Below are positions 27,701 to 35,554 of a DNA stretch of 64,000 bases, piece by piece (position 1 is the first letter of the stretch; each line of letters begins with the position of its first letter). Location of the stretch: positions 9,286 through 73,285 of the forward strand of contig CAKRIL010000013.1 of NCBI GenBank assembly GCA_934343915.1, read 5' to 3'. A program made the position numbers and the translations under genes. A model generated the notes under the pieces. That model was given only the letters and a program-made list of their open reading frames with translations. It was not told where the DNA came from and did no database searches. Origin of the DNA: an uncultured Lachnospiraceae bacterium. GTDB taxonomy: Bacteria; Bacillota; Clostridia; Lachnospirales; Lachnospiraceae.

Positions 27701-29349
27701 CTGCTGTTGCCGTTATATGTGTATACATGGTCGCTTACAAAGGCCTTGAAGTTCTGACTGCTCGGATTGCCGCAGCTTCCCGTCGCAAGCCAGTTGTCAT
27801 AATCGGTTGAATATCCGTATACATCACCTGTAAAGTCTCTGTCAACAAGCTGAAGCGTATATCCTGACCAGTACTCAGCCGCTACCCCGTCATGCAGCGT
27901 GTCAACGAGAGTTCCGTTCTTTTCCTTTATAATCTCACTGCCCGGCTGAAGATAGAGCTGCTTTACAAGGTTAGGATTAAGGGATATGAGCATCATACAC
28001 ATCTTATAGACATTGTTTCTGCTCGCTCCGCCGACTATCGAATAGTCCCTTCCCGTATCTCTCAGGTTCCAGTCATACACATTCATAACCGGTGTTCTGT
28101 TCGCCTTCGAGATTGATGAATATGTATTCTGTGCCAAATCATAAAGTCTGTTATCAATAATAATTGATGCAAAGTTGCTTGCCGCTGCAACTCTGTCAAA
28201 TATCTTAAGTGCAACCGTTGTCGATATATCGTTGGTCTCAAAGCTGTTAAGCGGATACGAGGTCTTGGTTGACGTATGCGCAAGACGGTTAGCCGGCTCT
28301 CCTGCTATGTTATTCTTCCATATATCAATTACCGTACTCATATGGTTGCCAGGGAAGATATAGATAAGGTCTGCATAATCAACCCAGTCAGGTGTGGCAT
28401 TGAGCTCATCCGCCGTGATTGTCTTAATCACGCATGAATAATTCGAAGCGGCATCCTCCGACATGATGAGTGTATCCGTGAGGAACAAATCGCTGTTCTT
28501 ATAAGAATAGTAATACTGAGATACATTTATAACCTTATCCGAACTGCTGCTCACCCTTGTGGTGTAGATTCTCGCTCCCCTGACAGCCTCAGTATCAGCC
28601 ATGGTTCCGTCAAAAACAATGCCTGAATAATCGGAAGCCTCAAAGCTGTTAATCGTGTGCCATATGTATGAGCCCTTTCCCTCTCCCACGTTCTTCATTG
28701 TGAGATTCCCGGCATCGATAAGCTTAAAATACCCTGCGCCCTCACCGACATACTCATAGTAGCCGTTATGAGTGAGCTCATTTTTGCTTGCCTCATTCAT
28801 CCTGTAATTCCAATCGGACTGACTGAAATTGCCGTAATACTTTCTCTGGCCTTCCTTCTCGTCCTCAAAGAAATATGTATTCCCGCTTACCTGCTTAACC
28901 TCTGCGGTATTCATGCTTGCAATCGAGGTCAGATAGCTTCCGCCGAACATATCCTCCGTGCGGACAGGCTCACAGCCAGGTACGAGGTATCCGTACTCAG
29001 CGCACTCCTCCGCCGGAACAATCTCAAGAATAACAAAAGGTCTCTCCACGCTTCCTCGCTCAAGTGATGTGAAATTCGAATTACCGTACTGTGGCAGCTC
29101 CTCAATATTGTCAAGCACAGCCCTTATCACGCTGTCACTGTTGACATTGTTCTTAAGTCCCGCGTCGAGCGCTCTCTGAACACTGCTGCTCACTGAAGAA
29201 TTGACCTTAGCAGTGCTGCCCGCCTGAATCCTCTGTGCCGGTATTACAGATACTGCCGTCACAAATGCCAGCGCCAATGCGCCTATTCTCTTTCCTGCAT
29301 TCCTAATGCAATTAACAGTTCTCATAGACATCCGCTCACTTTCCTTCAT
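24763..29349 (-). CDS. Giant secreted DUF5057-type protein of the pilus locus
   Basis: A 1528-residue exported protein. The N-terminus has basic residues then a hydrophobic core (GALALAFVTAVSVIPAQ), a classical signal peptide. Residues 104-129 carry a segment resembling DUF5057 (FVILEIVPAEECAEYGYL, then PGCEPV). The rest is Ser/Thr/Asn/Tyr-rich beta-type sequence without obvious repeats, LPXTG anchor or C-terminal helix. It is the last gene of the run of pilin-like genes, 20 bases after a prepilin, and is followed by a terminator. A pilus-tip or pilus-associated adhesin is an inference from context. The start may be an ATG at codon 7 or 9, where spacing to AAGGA is better. Confidence 0.8.
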   Translation of the reverse strand: MKESERMSMRTVNCIRNAGKRIGALALAFVTAVSVIPAQRIQAGSTAKVNSSVSSSVQRALDAGLKNNVNSDSVIRAVLDNIEELPQYGNSNFTSLERGSVERPFVILEIVPAEECAEYGYLVPGCEPVRTEDMFGGSYLTSIASMNTAEVKQVSGNTYFFEDEKEGQRKYYGNFSQSDWNYRMNEASKNELTHNGYYEYVGEGAGYFKLIDAGNLTMKNVGEGKGSYIWHTINSFEASDYSGIVFDGTMADTEAVRGARIYTTRVSSSSDKVINVSQYYYSYKNSDLFLTDTLIMSEDAASNYSCVIKTITADELNATPDWVDYADLIYIFPGNHMSTVIDIWKNNIAGEPANRLAHTSTKTSYPLNSFETNDISTTVALKIFDRVAAASNFASIIIDNRLYDLAQNTYSSISKANRTPVMNVYDWNLRDTGRDYSIVGGASRNNVYKMCMMLISLNPNLVKQLYLQPGSEIIKEKNGTLVDTLHDGVAAEYWSGYTLQLVDRDFTGDVYGYSTDYDNWLATGSCGNPSSQNFKAFVSDHVYTYNGNSSVAMNFVSNAYGSGLIGSDKQTKTWGGTDYIYDDFREHLSDTADKTGYDETVGADSSDAVRYILGVAGKKQYYGENMTLKVLDIEPGVGLDASSKPDWVLTANYIRKLLPDYAGKIEITHQTTAEFIGKVEDLNSEYNLVYIGLDTGAFNTRRGELKFNDGTSTWTTITDFNDNSLDGRIYFHVGDSMVSSCYTGDNRNRSMKFLYNVSTGSVVNSEELRFPGNDITNIKKQELISYIESGRPIVTEQYLYNLEKAIIDESSNIYSLVSSYRNTDDVVKGIYISDDTAGLQSAVKNQVQGVTFTAMPALYNGNTVSSSNPTISNPNYLPTNSDGNAYMEFRFNAVDAGYHYRIYVDQDKDSKFTASEVVKEGVASAGDNICTYDVASSIVGVVQWKIEVYRLDNSNIRYTQTGSSAVRIRSTDEKKQLKVLQIMPKNDGGLLNLQNDTLFKDRYSNLNDFEVTVRTITWADFEKFFAGSGFTFDLSADISSTNPDSEVLAAASDEYDAYGRVIKSELDGKEIGKLSAYNMIIVGFGDCYGSIDLSNDNGAVEYLQYYTKLGKSILYTHDITSMYNLKDLSGRKVFGYTANAMMRDIMGMNRYKAVSSELSTAMRDALIRYQSTGTYDDIALAEKQGFTYYTMKRLGWTNASYNANSGNKLPYRYMITNPQGNAVMNENYTSQTTGFANTNDITTTATKVNEGQVTTYPYAISDVLPIAATHGQWYQLNMEDPEVTVWYCLSDPLASGNSGTGSARSASSAGNGDGSALTYGVSPNDAANNYYIYSKGNVFYSGVGHSRVNGDMEAKLFVNTMIAAYRISYDTPAVKVEMAELTDTVGGTRESAYDLSVEKISDNDYASDIPDDYADYVRIYFRPEDMSFSNNMDVRISYTKKDGTRGYISEIWTAEADADEAAGSAHAAGATDNYFNALKNNKLYYFYYLKSDIRNVGGTFMFEVNNNRSSDVGLTYFKMALQTLYYLD

Positions 29350-29369
29350 TTTCGTGTTCTGTCTTTATG

Positions 29370-30020
29370 TTATTCGGCATCATACTTTTCGTAGCCCGCC
29401 GATGTATTTCTCGGTCTGATTTCAATGCTCTGTGTAACCTCATCCTTGGAATTGGCAAGTGTGAAGCTCACACATATGCTGTCAACCTTGGACGCACTCC
29501 TTACCTTATCATATGTATAGGTCACATCGCCCGATGCATCCGTGACCGCCTTAACTGCCTTAGCACTTATATCAAGATAGGTTACCACCTCTGATATACA
29601 GTTGCCTTTATTGTAATCAACCGCAGCCCCCGCATCATATATGTACAGATATCCCTTATCACCGAACGGACTCTCCTCAACCCATATATACTGTCTCGGT
29701 GCTGCTCCGCTCTCTCCCTCGGCAGGAGGTGCTCCCGTCGTGAACAGCAGAACCGTTCTTCCGTCAATATGCTTCTCCTGAAGCGTAAAACCGGTTCCCT
29801 CAAGTATTGCAGACGACATCGAAGCCGTTATAAGCTGTGAATCATTCTGAAGGTCGATTGTGGCACTCTGCTTCCTGAAAAAGTTCGTTCCACCTACCAT
29901 TATAACAGAAATCATTGAAGAAACTATACCCATTATTGCAATTCCTATAAGAAGCTCTATGAGTGTAATTCCCTTGTTATCTGAGACTATATTCTGTTTA
30001 TTCGAATATGAATTGTCCAT
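29370..30020 (-). CDS. Type IV prepilin-like protein (minor pilin)
   Basis: A 216-residue protein with a class III signal: NKG|ITLIELLIGIAIMGIVSS, with cleavage expected after G17 and Glu at mature position 5. The hydrophobic N-terminal helix is followed by a Ser/Thr/Asp-rich globular part. It would be cut by PilD and built into the pilus or its priming complex. It lies between another small prepilin and the DUF5057 gene with gaps of 11 and 20 bases, so the genes are co-transcribed. The exact minor-pilin class is not assignable by eye. Confidence 0.88.
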   Translation of the reverse strand: MDNSYSNKQNIVSDNKGITLIELLIGIAIMGIVSSMISVIMVGGTNFFRKQSATIDLQNDSQLITASMSSAILEGTGFTLQEKHIDGRTVLLFTTGAPPAEGESGAAPRQYIWVEESPFGDKGYLYIYDAGAAVDYNKGNCISEVVTYLDISAKAVKAVTDASGDVTYTYDKVRSASKVDSICVSFTLANSKDEVTQSIEIRPRNTSAGYEKYDAE

Positions 30021-30031
30021 ATATAACCTCT

Positions 30032-30577
30032 CTATTTTACTTCATATTTTCCGGTAGCAAAAAATATGGTAAGCTCACTCTCTTTTTTACCATGTCTGGC
30101 TGTGATAACACCGGTGCCTGACTGCTGTACAGCCGTTGTACCCGATACAAGCGTGTATTCAAGGCTCTTGATGGCACCCGTTGACGCATCGAACTTCATG
30201 ACCATGCTGCTTATCTCGTTCTCGGCTCCGCCGTCAGCCGAATAATACAGTCTGCATCTCTTAAGCCCGGTCGTCGTGTCAACCGCAGGTGTAATTATAT
30301 CCCCTGCCGAATTTTTCACGGCATTCTTGGTTATGGTCATGCCTGCATTCTGCTCTGAATCCACAGTCACCGTGAATAAGAAGCCTCCTGCAAGATTCTG
30401 CGTCATGGTCTTCTGCCTTGTCTCCTGCATTCCCGATGCGATATTCTTAGTAACGCTCGTCATATTTCCTGCCTGTACAAGCCCGACCGTTGCAAAGGAT
30501 GCCCCTATAAAAATACCAAGAATGGCAATAACAACCAATAATTCAATTAGCGAAAAGCCTTTGTCCCTGTTATTCAT
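30032..30577 (-). CDS. Type IV prepilin-like protein (GspH/FimT-like minor pilin)
   Basis: A 181-residue minor pilin. The prepilin motif DKG|FSLIELLVVIAILGIF lies near the N-terminus, with Glu at mature position 5. A globular part of about 145 residues ends in ELTIFFATGKYEVK, a beta-strand pattern often seen in GspH/FimT-type pseudopilins. The frame extends to 30601, but AAGGAG lies nine bases before ATG 30577, while the upstream ATG has no Shine-Dalgarno. It sits between the PilX-like gene and a second minor prepilin. Confidence 0.86.
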   Translation of the reverse strand: MNNRDKGFSLIELLVVIAILGIFIGASFATVGLVQAGNMTSVTKNIASGMQETRQKTMTQNLAGGFLFTVTVDSEQNAGMTITKNAVKNSAGDIITPAVDTTTGLKRCRLYYSADGGAENEISSMVMKFDASTGAIKSLEYTLVSGTTAVQQSGTGVITARHGKKESELTIFFATGKYEVK

Positions 30578-30606
30578 ATCGGCATACTCCTTAACATTCA
30601 TTACTT

Positions 30607-32994
30607 TTATTCGGCATCCGGAACTGCACTTCTTCTGTAATTGGATATATTTATACAGTCTGATGCCTGATAGCTGTTGAGATTTCCCTTCTCCTCGCCG
30701 TCCGGCTGCACTGCATGTGCTCCGTCATTATAGCCGCCGTGCTTTCCTATATCCGTCACATTGCTTCCGTCGAAGAAGCCTCTTACACCCGGAAGTGATT
30801 TGATAATATTCTCTACAAGCTCAGGCGCAGCCGTGTATGTGCCGCCCTCAAGCTTAATGTCGCCCGTCGCGATTATGCAGCCGGTGAAGTTCTCATCCGC
30901 CGTCACATTGCCATCGGCGATTATTATTCCCTTTCGGGGAGCTCTGCCATCGAGCGTGGTGCTCAGTCTCACATCACCATTCACAACATATACCATGTAA
31001 TCCTCGGCATTGTTGCCGTTCTCATCCTCTATATAATAATAAGCACTTCCAACCTCGGCTATTTTGTTCTTTCCAAGCAGAATATTGTCTACCGCGCCCT
31101 TGGACAGCTCATCCTCGGACTTGATTTTGTACGAGAAACGCATTGAACCGTAATTGATAGGCGAATGAGCCGTAACCGGTGTCCACTCCCTCTCAACATA
31201 CATCCAGTCATCCTCGAGCTCTATGAGCAGACTGCCTATTATCTTCTGTCTCCATCTGGAATTATCATACAGAACCTTAACCAGCTCATCACCGACACCA
31301 TTGTATTCATTCACATCCGTTGCATTGTCTCTGATGATTCCCTTCTCATACACACGCGCCGAAGGATTGATTGTGATTGCCGGACCGGTTCCCGATGAAT
31401 TGAGGAAATCATTGTATGCCGCATTCACGATATTCCTTATTCTGATTCGGATATCGGAAGCTGCACTCAGAGCATCCGGGCCAGTAATATGCGCCGAGCT
31501 GCACAGCTGTGCAAAAAGCTCGTCATCATACAGTGCCCTGTAAAAGCTTGCAGCCGCATCTCCGCTCTTGAAATTATAATAATACTCCGTAGTTCCGTCA
31601 TCAAGTGTATTGGCAATAACAGGCTGTGCCGAGTTAAGAAGTCCCTTCGCAAAGAAATTCGCATCCACTATTCCATTCCATGATGCAGGAAGTATATAAG
31701 CCGTCTGAGTATACCTTACCGCTATCGACTCACCTGTTCTGTAATAGCTCTCATCCCCGCTCCCGGCAGTTCCTTCATTATATACAACCCAGCCGTAGCC
31801 TCCAAGTACAAGTGTCCTGATATTTGAAAAATCAAGCGTCGATTTCTTGCTGTTGATAATGATTGCACTGCTCTTGGCAGGTGTGGCGCTGTCGCTTGAC
31901 ACTCCGTAGCCCTCTATGCTGTATCCGTAATAATCACCGCTTATTGCCACCGTATCAGCCTTGGAATCCTGTGTGAGTGTGAGGTCATCCGCCACATATG
32001 CTGAAGCGTCCGCTCCGATTACAAGGTCAGCTCCGGTAAGCTCGATATTGTCCGCCCATATTCTTCCGTTGTTCAGCGTGAGTCCTGAATTGGAGCCGAG
32101 AAGAATCTTTTTGTTCGTCACGATATTACCGCCGTTCACCTTAAGGCTTAAAAGGCTCGGCGAAGCCGCAGCACCGTAGGTATTGATTCCGAGATTGCCG
32201 TAGATTCCTCCGTTCACGGTGACATCACCCATTGAATTGACGCTCTTGTTCGCTACCAGTGAATAGTCCTTGAAGGACAACAATATATCACTGCTGTCAT
32301 CAACTATATGAATATTGGCTTTCTCGGGAAATACTATCTCATAATCCGTCGTAAGCTGTGAAAAATAATCGGTCTTAATGTTCTCATATGTGACCGTAAC
32401 ATCCTTGATTATAATGGAGCTTATCACACCGTCGATAATTACGATGTTCGGTGCCTGTGCCACCTTGACATCAACGCTTGTCACCGCTGCATTCCTGTAA
32501 TTATCGGACATGTAGCTGCTAAGCTTTTCTGCAAGCTTATCCAAATCAACCGATGAGAGCGCACTTCCGATTGAGAGCTCTCCATCTATTGTCTCCTTCA
32601 CACTGCCGTCCGCCACATTGTAGCTTGTACCGAAGATTGAATAGCACGCATTGCGGAAATATGTATTGCGAAGCAGCTTGTTGGCGGTATCATTGTCAAT
32701 CATTGTCACGGAATCCCCGTCAACCTCCAGCAGATTGCTTACCACATAATCATACGCAACAGCCAGCTCGGCATAGGCATCCCTGGCAAGTCCCGCGTAT
32801 ATCTCGTCCACAGCCATATCCGCATTGTAGAATGCGTTCTTGGTCTTAGCCTCCATAGCCTTTATCTTATATGATGACAGGGCAATGGTCGTTATTGTCA
32901 TGGCAATCACGGCTATGAATGATACCACAACCAACGCCATGATAAGTGATGAACCCTTATTCTCTTTAAATCTGCCGAATCCGTGCTTCTTCAT
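30607..32994 (-). CDS. Large PilX-like pilin-related protein
   Basis: A 795-residue protein whose N-terminus resembles PilX/GspK-class pilin-like proteins: NKGSSLIMALVVVSFIAVIA, followed by a long helix with ALSSYKIKAMEAKTKNAFYN. It lacks the usual Glu at mature position 5, like other PilX-type members. The remainder is a large passenger with beta-helix-like strands (DVTVNGGIYGNLGINTYG, LTLNNGRIWADNIELTGADL), which is unusual for a pilin. ATG 32994 has GGAGG seven bases upstream; a TTG two codons earlier overlaps the preceding stop and was rejected. Processing by PilD is inferred. Confidence 0.78.
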   Translation of the reverse strand: MKKHGFGRFKENKGSSLIMALVVVSFIAVIAMTITTIALSSYKIKAMEAKTKNAFYNADMAVDEIYAGLARDAYAELAVAYDYVVSNLLEVDGDSVTMIDNDTANKLLRNTYFRNACYSIFGTSYNVADGSVKETIDGELSIGSALSSVDLDKLAEKLSSYMSDNYRNAAVTSVDVKVAQAPNIVIIDGVISSIIIKDVTVTYENIKTDYFSQLTTDYEIVFPEKANIHIVDDSSDILLSFKDYSLVANKSVNSMGDVTVNGGIYGNLGINTYGAAASPSLLSLKVNGGNIVTNKKILLGSNSGLTLNNGRIWADNIELTGADLVIGADASAYVADDLTLTQDSKADTVAISGDYYGYSIEGYGVSSDSATPAKSSAIIINSKKSTLDFSNIRTLVLGGYGWVVYNEGTAGSGDESYYRTGESIAVRYTQTAYILPASWNGIVDANFFAKGLLNSAQPVIANTLDDGTTEYYYNFKSGDAAASFYRALYDDELFAQLCSSAHITGPDALSAASDIRIRIRNIVNAAYNDFLNSSGTGPAITINPSARVYEKGIIRDNATDVNEYNGVGDELVKVLYDNSRWRQKIIGSLLIELEDDWMYVEREWTPVTAHSPINYGSMRFSYKIKSEDELSKGAVDNILLGKNKIAEVGSAYYYIEDENGNNAEDYMVYVVNGDVRLSTTLDGRAPRKGIIIADGNVTADENFTGCIIATGDIKLEGGTYTAAPELVENIIKSLPGVRGFFDGSNVTDIGKHGGYNDGAHAVQPDGEEKGNLNSYQASDCINISNYRRSAVPDAE

Positions 32995-32996
32995 AA

Positions 32997-34388
32997 TCAA
33001 TCCTCCGTCGATACGGAATATACATGCTCCGCATAGCTTCCATCGCGGTCAGCATCATAGTACACACTCACCGTTATCTTATATAATGATGTTATCTCAT
33101 CACCCTTGCTATATGCTATATGATTATCTGTATTGGCATCATTCTTTGTCGAATATACATTAACACCCTTACCGGCATTGCCAATCGTAAGCGTATCATC
33201 TGCAACAGCAGGTGAACTGCCGTAATTCTCTGTTGTATATATATCAAGACCTGAGTTGTAGCTGTTATTATCCACTTTGATACTGAAGCTGTCCTCCTGT
33301 CTTGTTCCCGCCTGTTCTACAAGGTACATGCTTACATTGCGTGAGCTTCCGTCCTTATTCGTGAGAATTACGCTTCCGTCGACCGAAATATTATATACAA
33401 CCTTATTAAAATGTCTCACATCTGCATTGATTTCAGTGCCGTCCGCTTCCGTTCTTCCTGCTTCCGCCTTGGCATAAAGAAAGTACAGCGGCTTATCATT
33501 GTCAAATGTCATGACAATCTCGTCCGCCTTGTATACCAACGTTCCGATACATCTGTAAAATGCCATCGGAGTCTTCATTCCCTCCTCAACCTCAGCATCC
33601 TTATCCTCCGCACGATAGACAACATCATACTTTATCGAATATGTGGTGTTAATCGCAAGCTTATAGTCATTGCCCTCCTGTGACACCACAACAGCAACCG
33701 TCTTATCTATGTTCTCCTTCTTAAGCTTTGCATACATATTGGTCAAATCAGAGCTGCTCATGCCCTCCGGTGCACTTCCCACATACTCGTCGGCAATAAG
33801 GTTGCCGAATGTGTCCCTGAGTGCCACATCATCAACCGTAACACTGTCAGGAATCCATGTTGTGCCATCCCACTTATACTTTACAGGCGCAGTCGAAGTG
33901 CCATACGGAATCTTCTGATTTTTCATGAGGGATATTACCTTGTTATCATACAGGATAAGCTCACTGTATATAACATTCGCCTCATTGTAGAGGTCTGCAA
34001 AGTCAGTCTCCTTATAGTCATATTCCGTCTTAGGAGTCAGCGACACGCTCACACGGAACCTCTCGCCGTCCGCTCCGTCAAGCTTGAAGGTATATTCAGG
34101 AGCAGTCTCATTGACCTTGGATGCTGCCGGGAAATCATATACTCCCGAAAACGACTTAAGGGCAGCCTCAAGTGCTGCCTTATCCGTCGTATGTTTCACT
34201 GTCTCCGTAATGCTCTGAGCCACAGCCGTTGCATTCTGAAGTCTTCTGCTGTTTCGCGTCACCTTGCCCGACATTATGAACGAATTCATAAGCGGCACGG
34301 TAAGAATTGACAATATTGCAATCGCAATAAGCAGCTCTATCAGGGAAAATCCGTTATTCTGTTCGTGAATTTTCTTAAGCCGTACCAT
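32997..34388 (-). CDS. Type IV prepilin-like protein (large minor pilin)
   Basis: A 463-residue protein starting with a short basic leader and NNG|FSLIELLIAIAILSILTV, a standard prepilin site with Glu at mature position 5. The following PLMNSF segment and polar helix resemble PilV/PulJ-type minor pilins. The globular part is unusually long (over 400 residues), Asp/Lys/Thr-rich and predicted extracellular. It is 15 bases downstream of the PilO-like gene. Its role may be in pilus initiation or display; this is inferred. Confidence 0.83.
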   Translation of the reverse strand: MVRLKKIHEQNNGFSLIELLIAIAILSILTVPLMNSFIMSGKVTRNSRRLQNATAVAQSITETVKHTTDKAALEAALKSFSGVYDFPAASKVNETAPEYTFKLDGADGERFRVSVSLTPKTEYDYKETDFADLYNEANVIYSELILYDNKVISLMKNQKIPYGTSTAPVKYKWDGTTWIPDSVTVDDVALRDTFGNLIADEYVGSAPEGMSSSDLTNMYAKLKKENIDKTVAVVVSQEGNDYKLAINTTYSIKYDVVYRAEDKDAEVEEGMKTPMAFYRCIGTLVYKADEIVMTFDNDKPLYFLYAKAEAGRTEADGTEINADVRHFNKVVYNISVDGSVILTNKDGSSRNVSMYLVEQAGTRQEDSFSIKVDNNSYNSGLDIYTTENYGSSPAVADDTLTIGNAGKGVNVYSTKNDANTDNHIAYSKGDEITSLYKITVSVYYDADRDGSYAEHVYSVSTED

Positions 34389-34403
34389 AAAGCACCTCTT
34401 ACA

Positions 34404-35552
34404 TTATCTATAAAACTTAATCGAGCCCTCCGCACTCTCGATATTGAATCGAGGCTCAGCGGTATCATCATTGATCACCTTGATGTTAAGTGTCATATCG
34501 GAATTGTTGTTGATTGTAACCGATGCCCCTGCGTTATCAGCGTCACCGTCACGCTTGCTGCTGAATACAATCAGATCCATGCTTCTTCCCGGATTGAATA
34601 CAGCCAATGTGTCCTTGCTGAACGCCATCGAATCACCCGGGTATGTATTCTCTCCAACCGAATAGTTGAGAGTATACTCTCCGTTCTCGCCCTCGATATT
34701 GATGACAACAGGAACATTATCGTTCGTGTTGGCTGAAACCTGTGACGATACAAGACCTCTTCTTCCAAGCACTACCGAGCTTAAGTCAGAGCTCTCTGAG
34801 CTCAACGAAAGTGCAATGTCATAGTTGGTCATAAGTCCGAACTCATCCTGCGCCTCTGCCACACGGTTCGGGTTGGTCTCCGATACAAAGAGATTCTCCG
34901 TTCCAAGGTCAATCGAATCTATCTCAGGTTCATAGTACTCTCTGTCGCTGCCTGTTATGGCATACTGTGATATCGTGATATTACCCGTCATAAGCTCATC
35001 CTCTTCATCGTAGGAACAGCTCACGGAATCAATCGTGTACAATGTGTCGTAATCGAGCACATATGCAAGCAGATCCTTGAATGTGTCATATCCGCATTCA
35101 TATGAATATGTAACCGTCTTCTTATAGCCCTTCATATCGGTGCTGTACACTGTCGCACCCGCCGTCGAAGGGTTGGTGGACTGTATCTGTCCGAAGGTAT
35201 ATACAAGTGTCGCATCAGGCATATTTACTGTTCTTATCCATACGCCAAGCTCGCTCTCTATGTTGGTTGTAAATATAAGCGTAGACTTCTGTGAAAAGCC
35301 TGAATCAAAGCGTGAAAGCCATGCATCACAGAGAAGCTCATACCCTTCCGCATCCTGTGCATACTTGCCGGCATTCTTCTTCTTGTCATTGAGGTCATCA
35401 TACTTAACCTGCAATGTCGATATCTCTGACTCAAGAGCCGCTGTCTTCTCGTTGAAGCTGCGGAAGCCGAAGTACCATGATAAAAACACAAGCAATACGC
35501 TTCCTACAAGGCATAATAATAATTTGTCACGTTCAGAAATTGCAAGCTTCAT
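34404..35552 (-). CDS. PilO-like pilus alignment protein
   Basis: A 382-residue membrane protein with an N-terminal helix (KLLLCLVGSVLLVFLSWYFG), a coiled coil (EKTAALESEISTLQVKYDDL) and an extracellular domain. This is the PilO architecture, though longer than the usual 200 residues. PilO pairs with PilN in the inner alignment complex. It starts two bases after the stop of the PilM-PilN fusion gene, strongly suggesting co-translation of partners. Sequence identity is too low for certainty, so the call rests on topology and position. Confidence 0.75.
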   Translation of the reverse strand: MKLAISERDKLLLCLVGSVLLVFLSWYFGFRSFNEKTAALESEISTLQVKYDDLNDKKKNAGKYAQDAEGYELLCDAWLSRFDSGFSQKSTLIFTTNIESELGVWIRTVNMPDATLVYTFGQIQSTNPSTAGATVYSTDMKGYKKTVTYSYECGYDTFKDLLAYVLDYDTLYTIDSVSCSYDEEDELMTGNITISQYAITGSDREYYEPEIDSIDLGTENLFVSETNPNRVAEAQDEFGLMTNYDIALSLSSESSDLSSVVLGRRGLVSSQVSANTNDNVPVVINIEGENGEYTLNYSVGENTYPGDSMAFSKDTLAVFNPGRSMDLIVFSSKRDGDADNAGASVTINNNSDMTLNIKVINDDTAEPRFNIESAEGSIKFYR

Positions 35553-35554
35553 AA

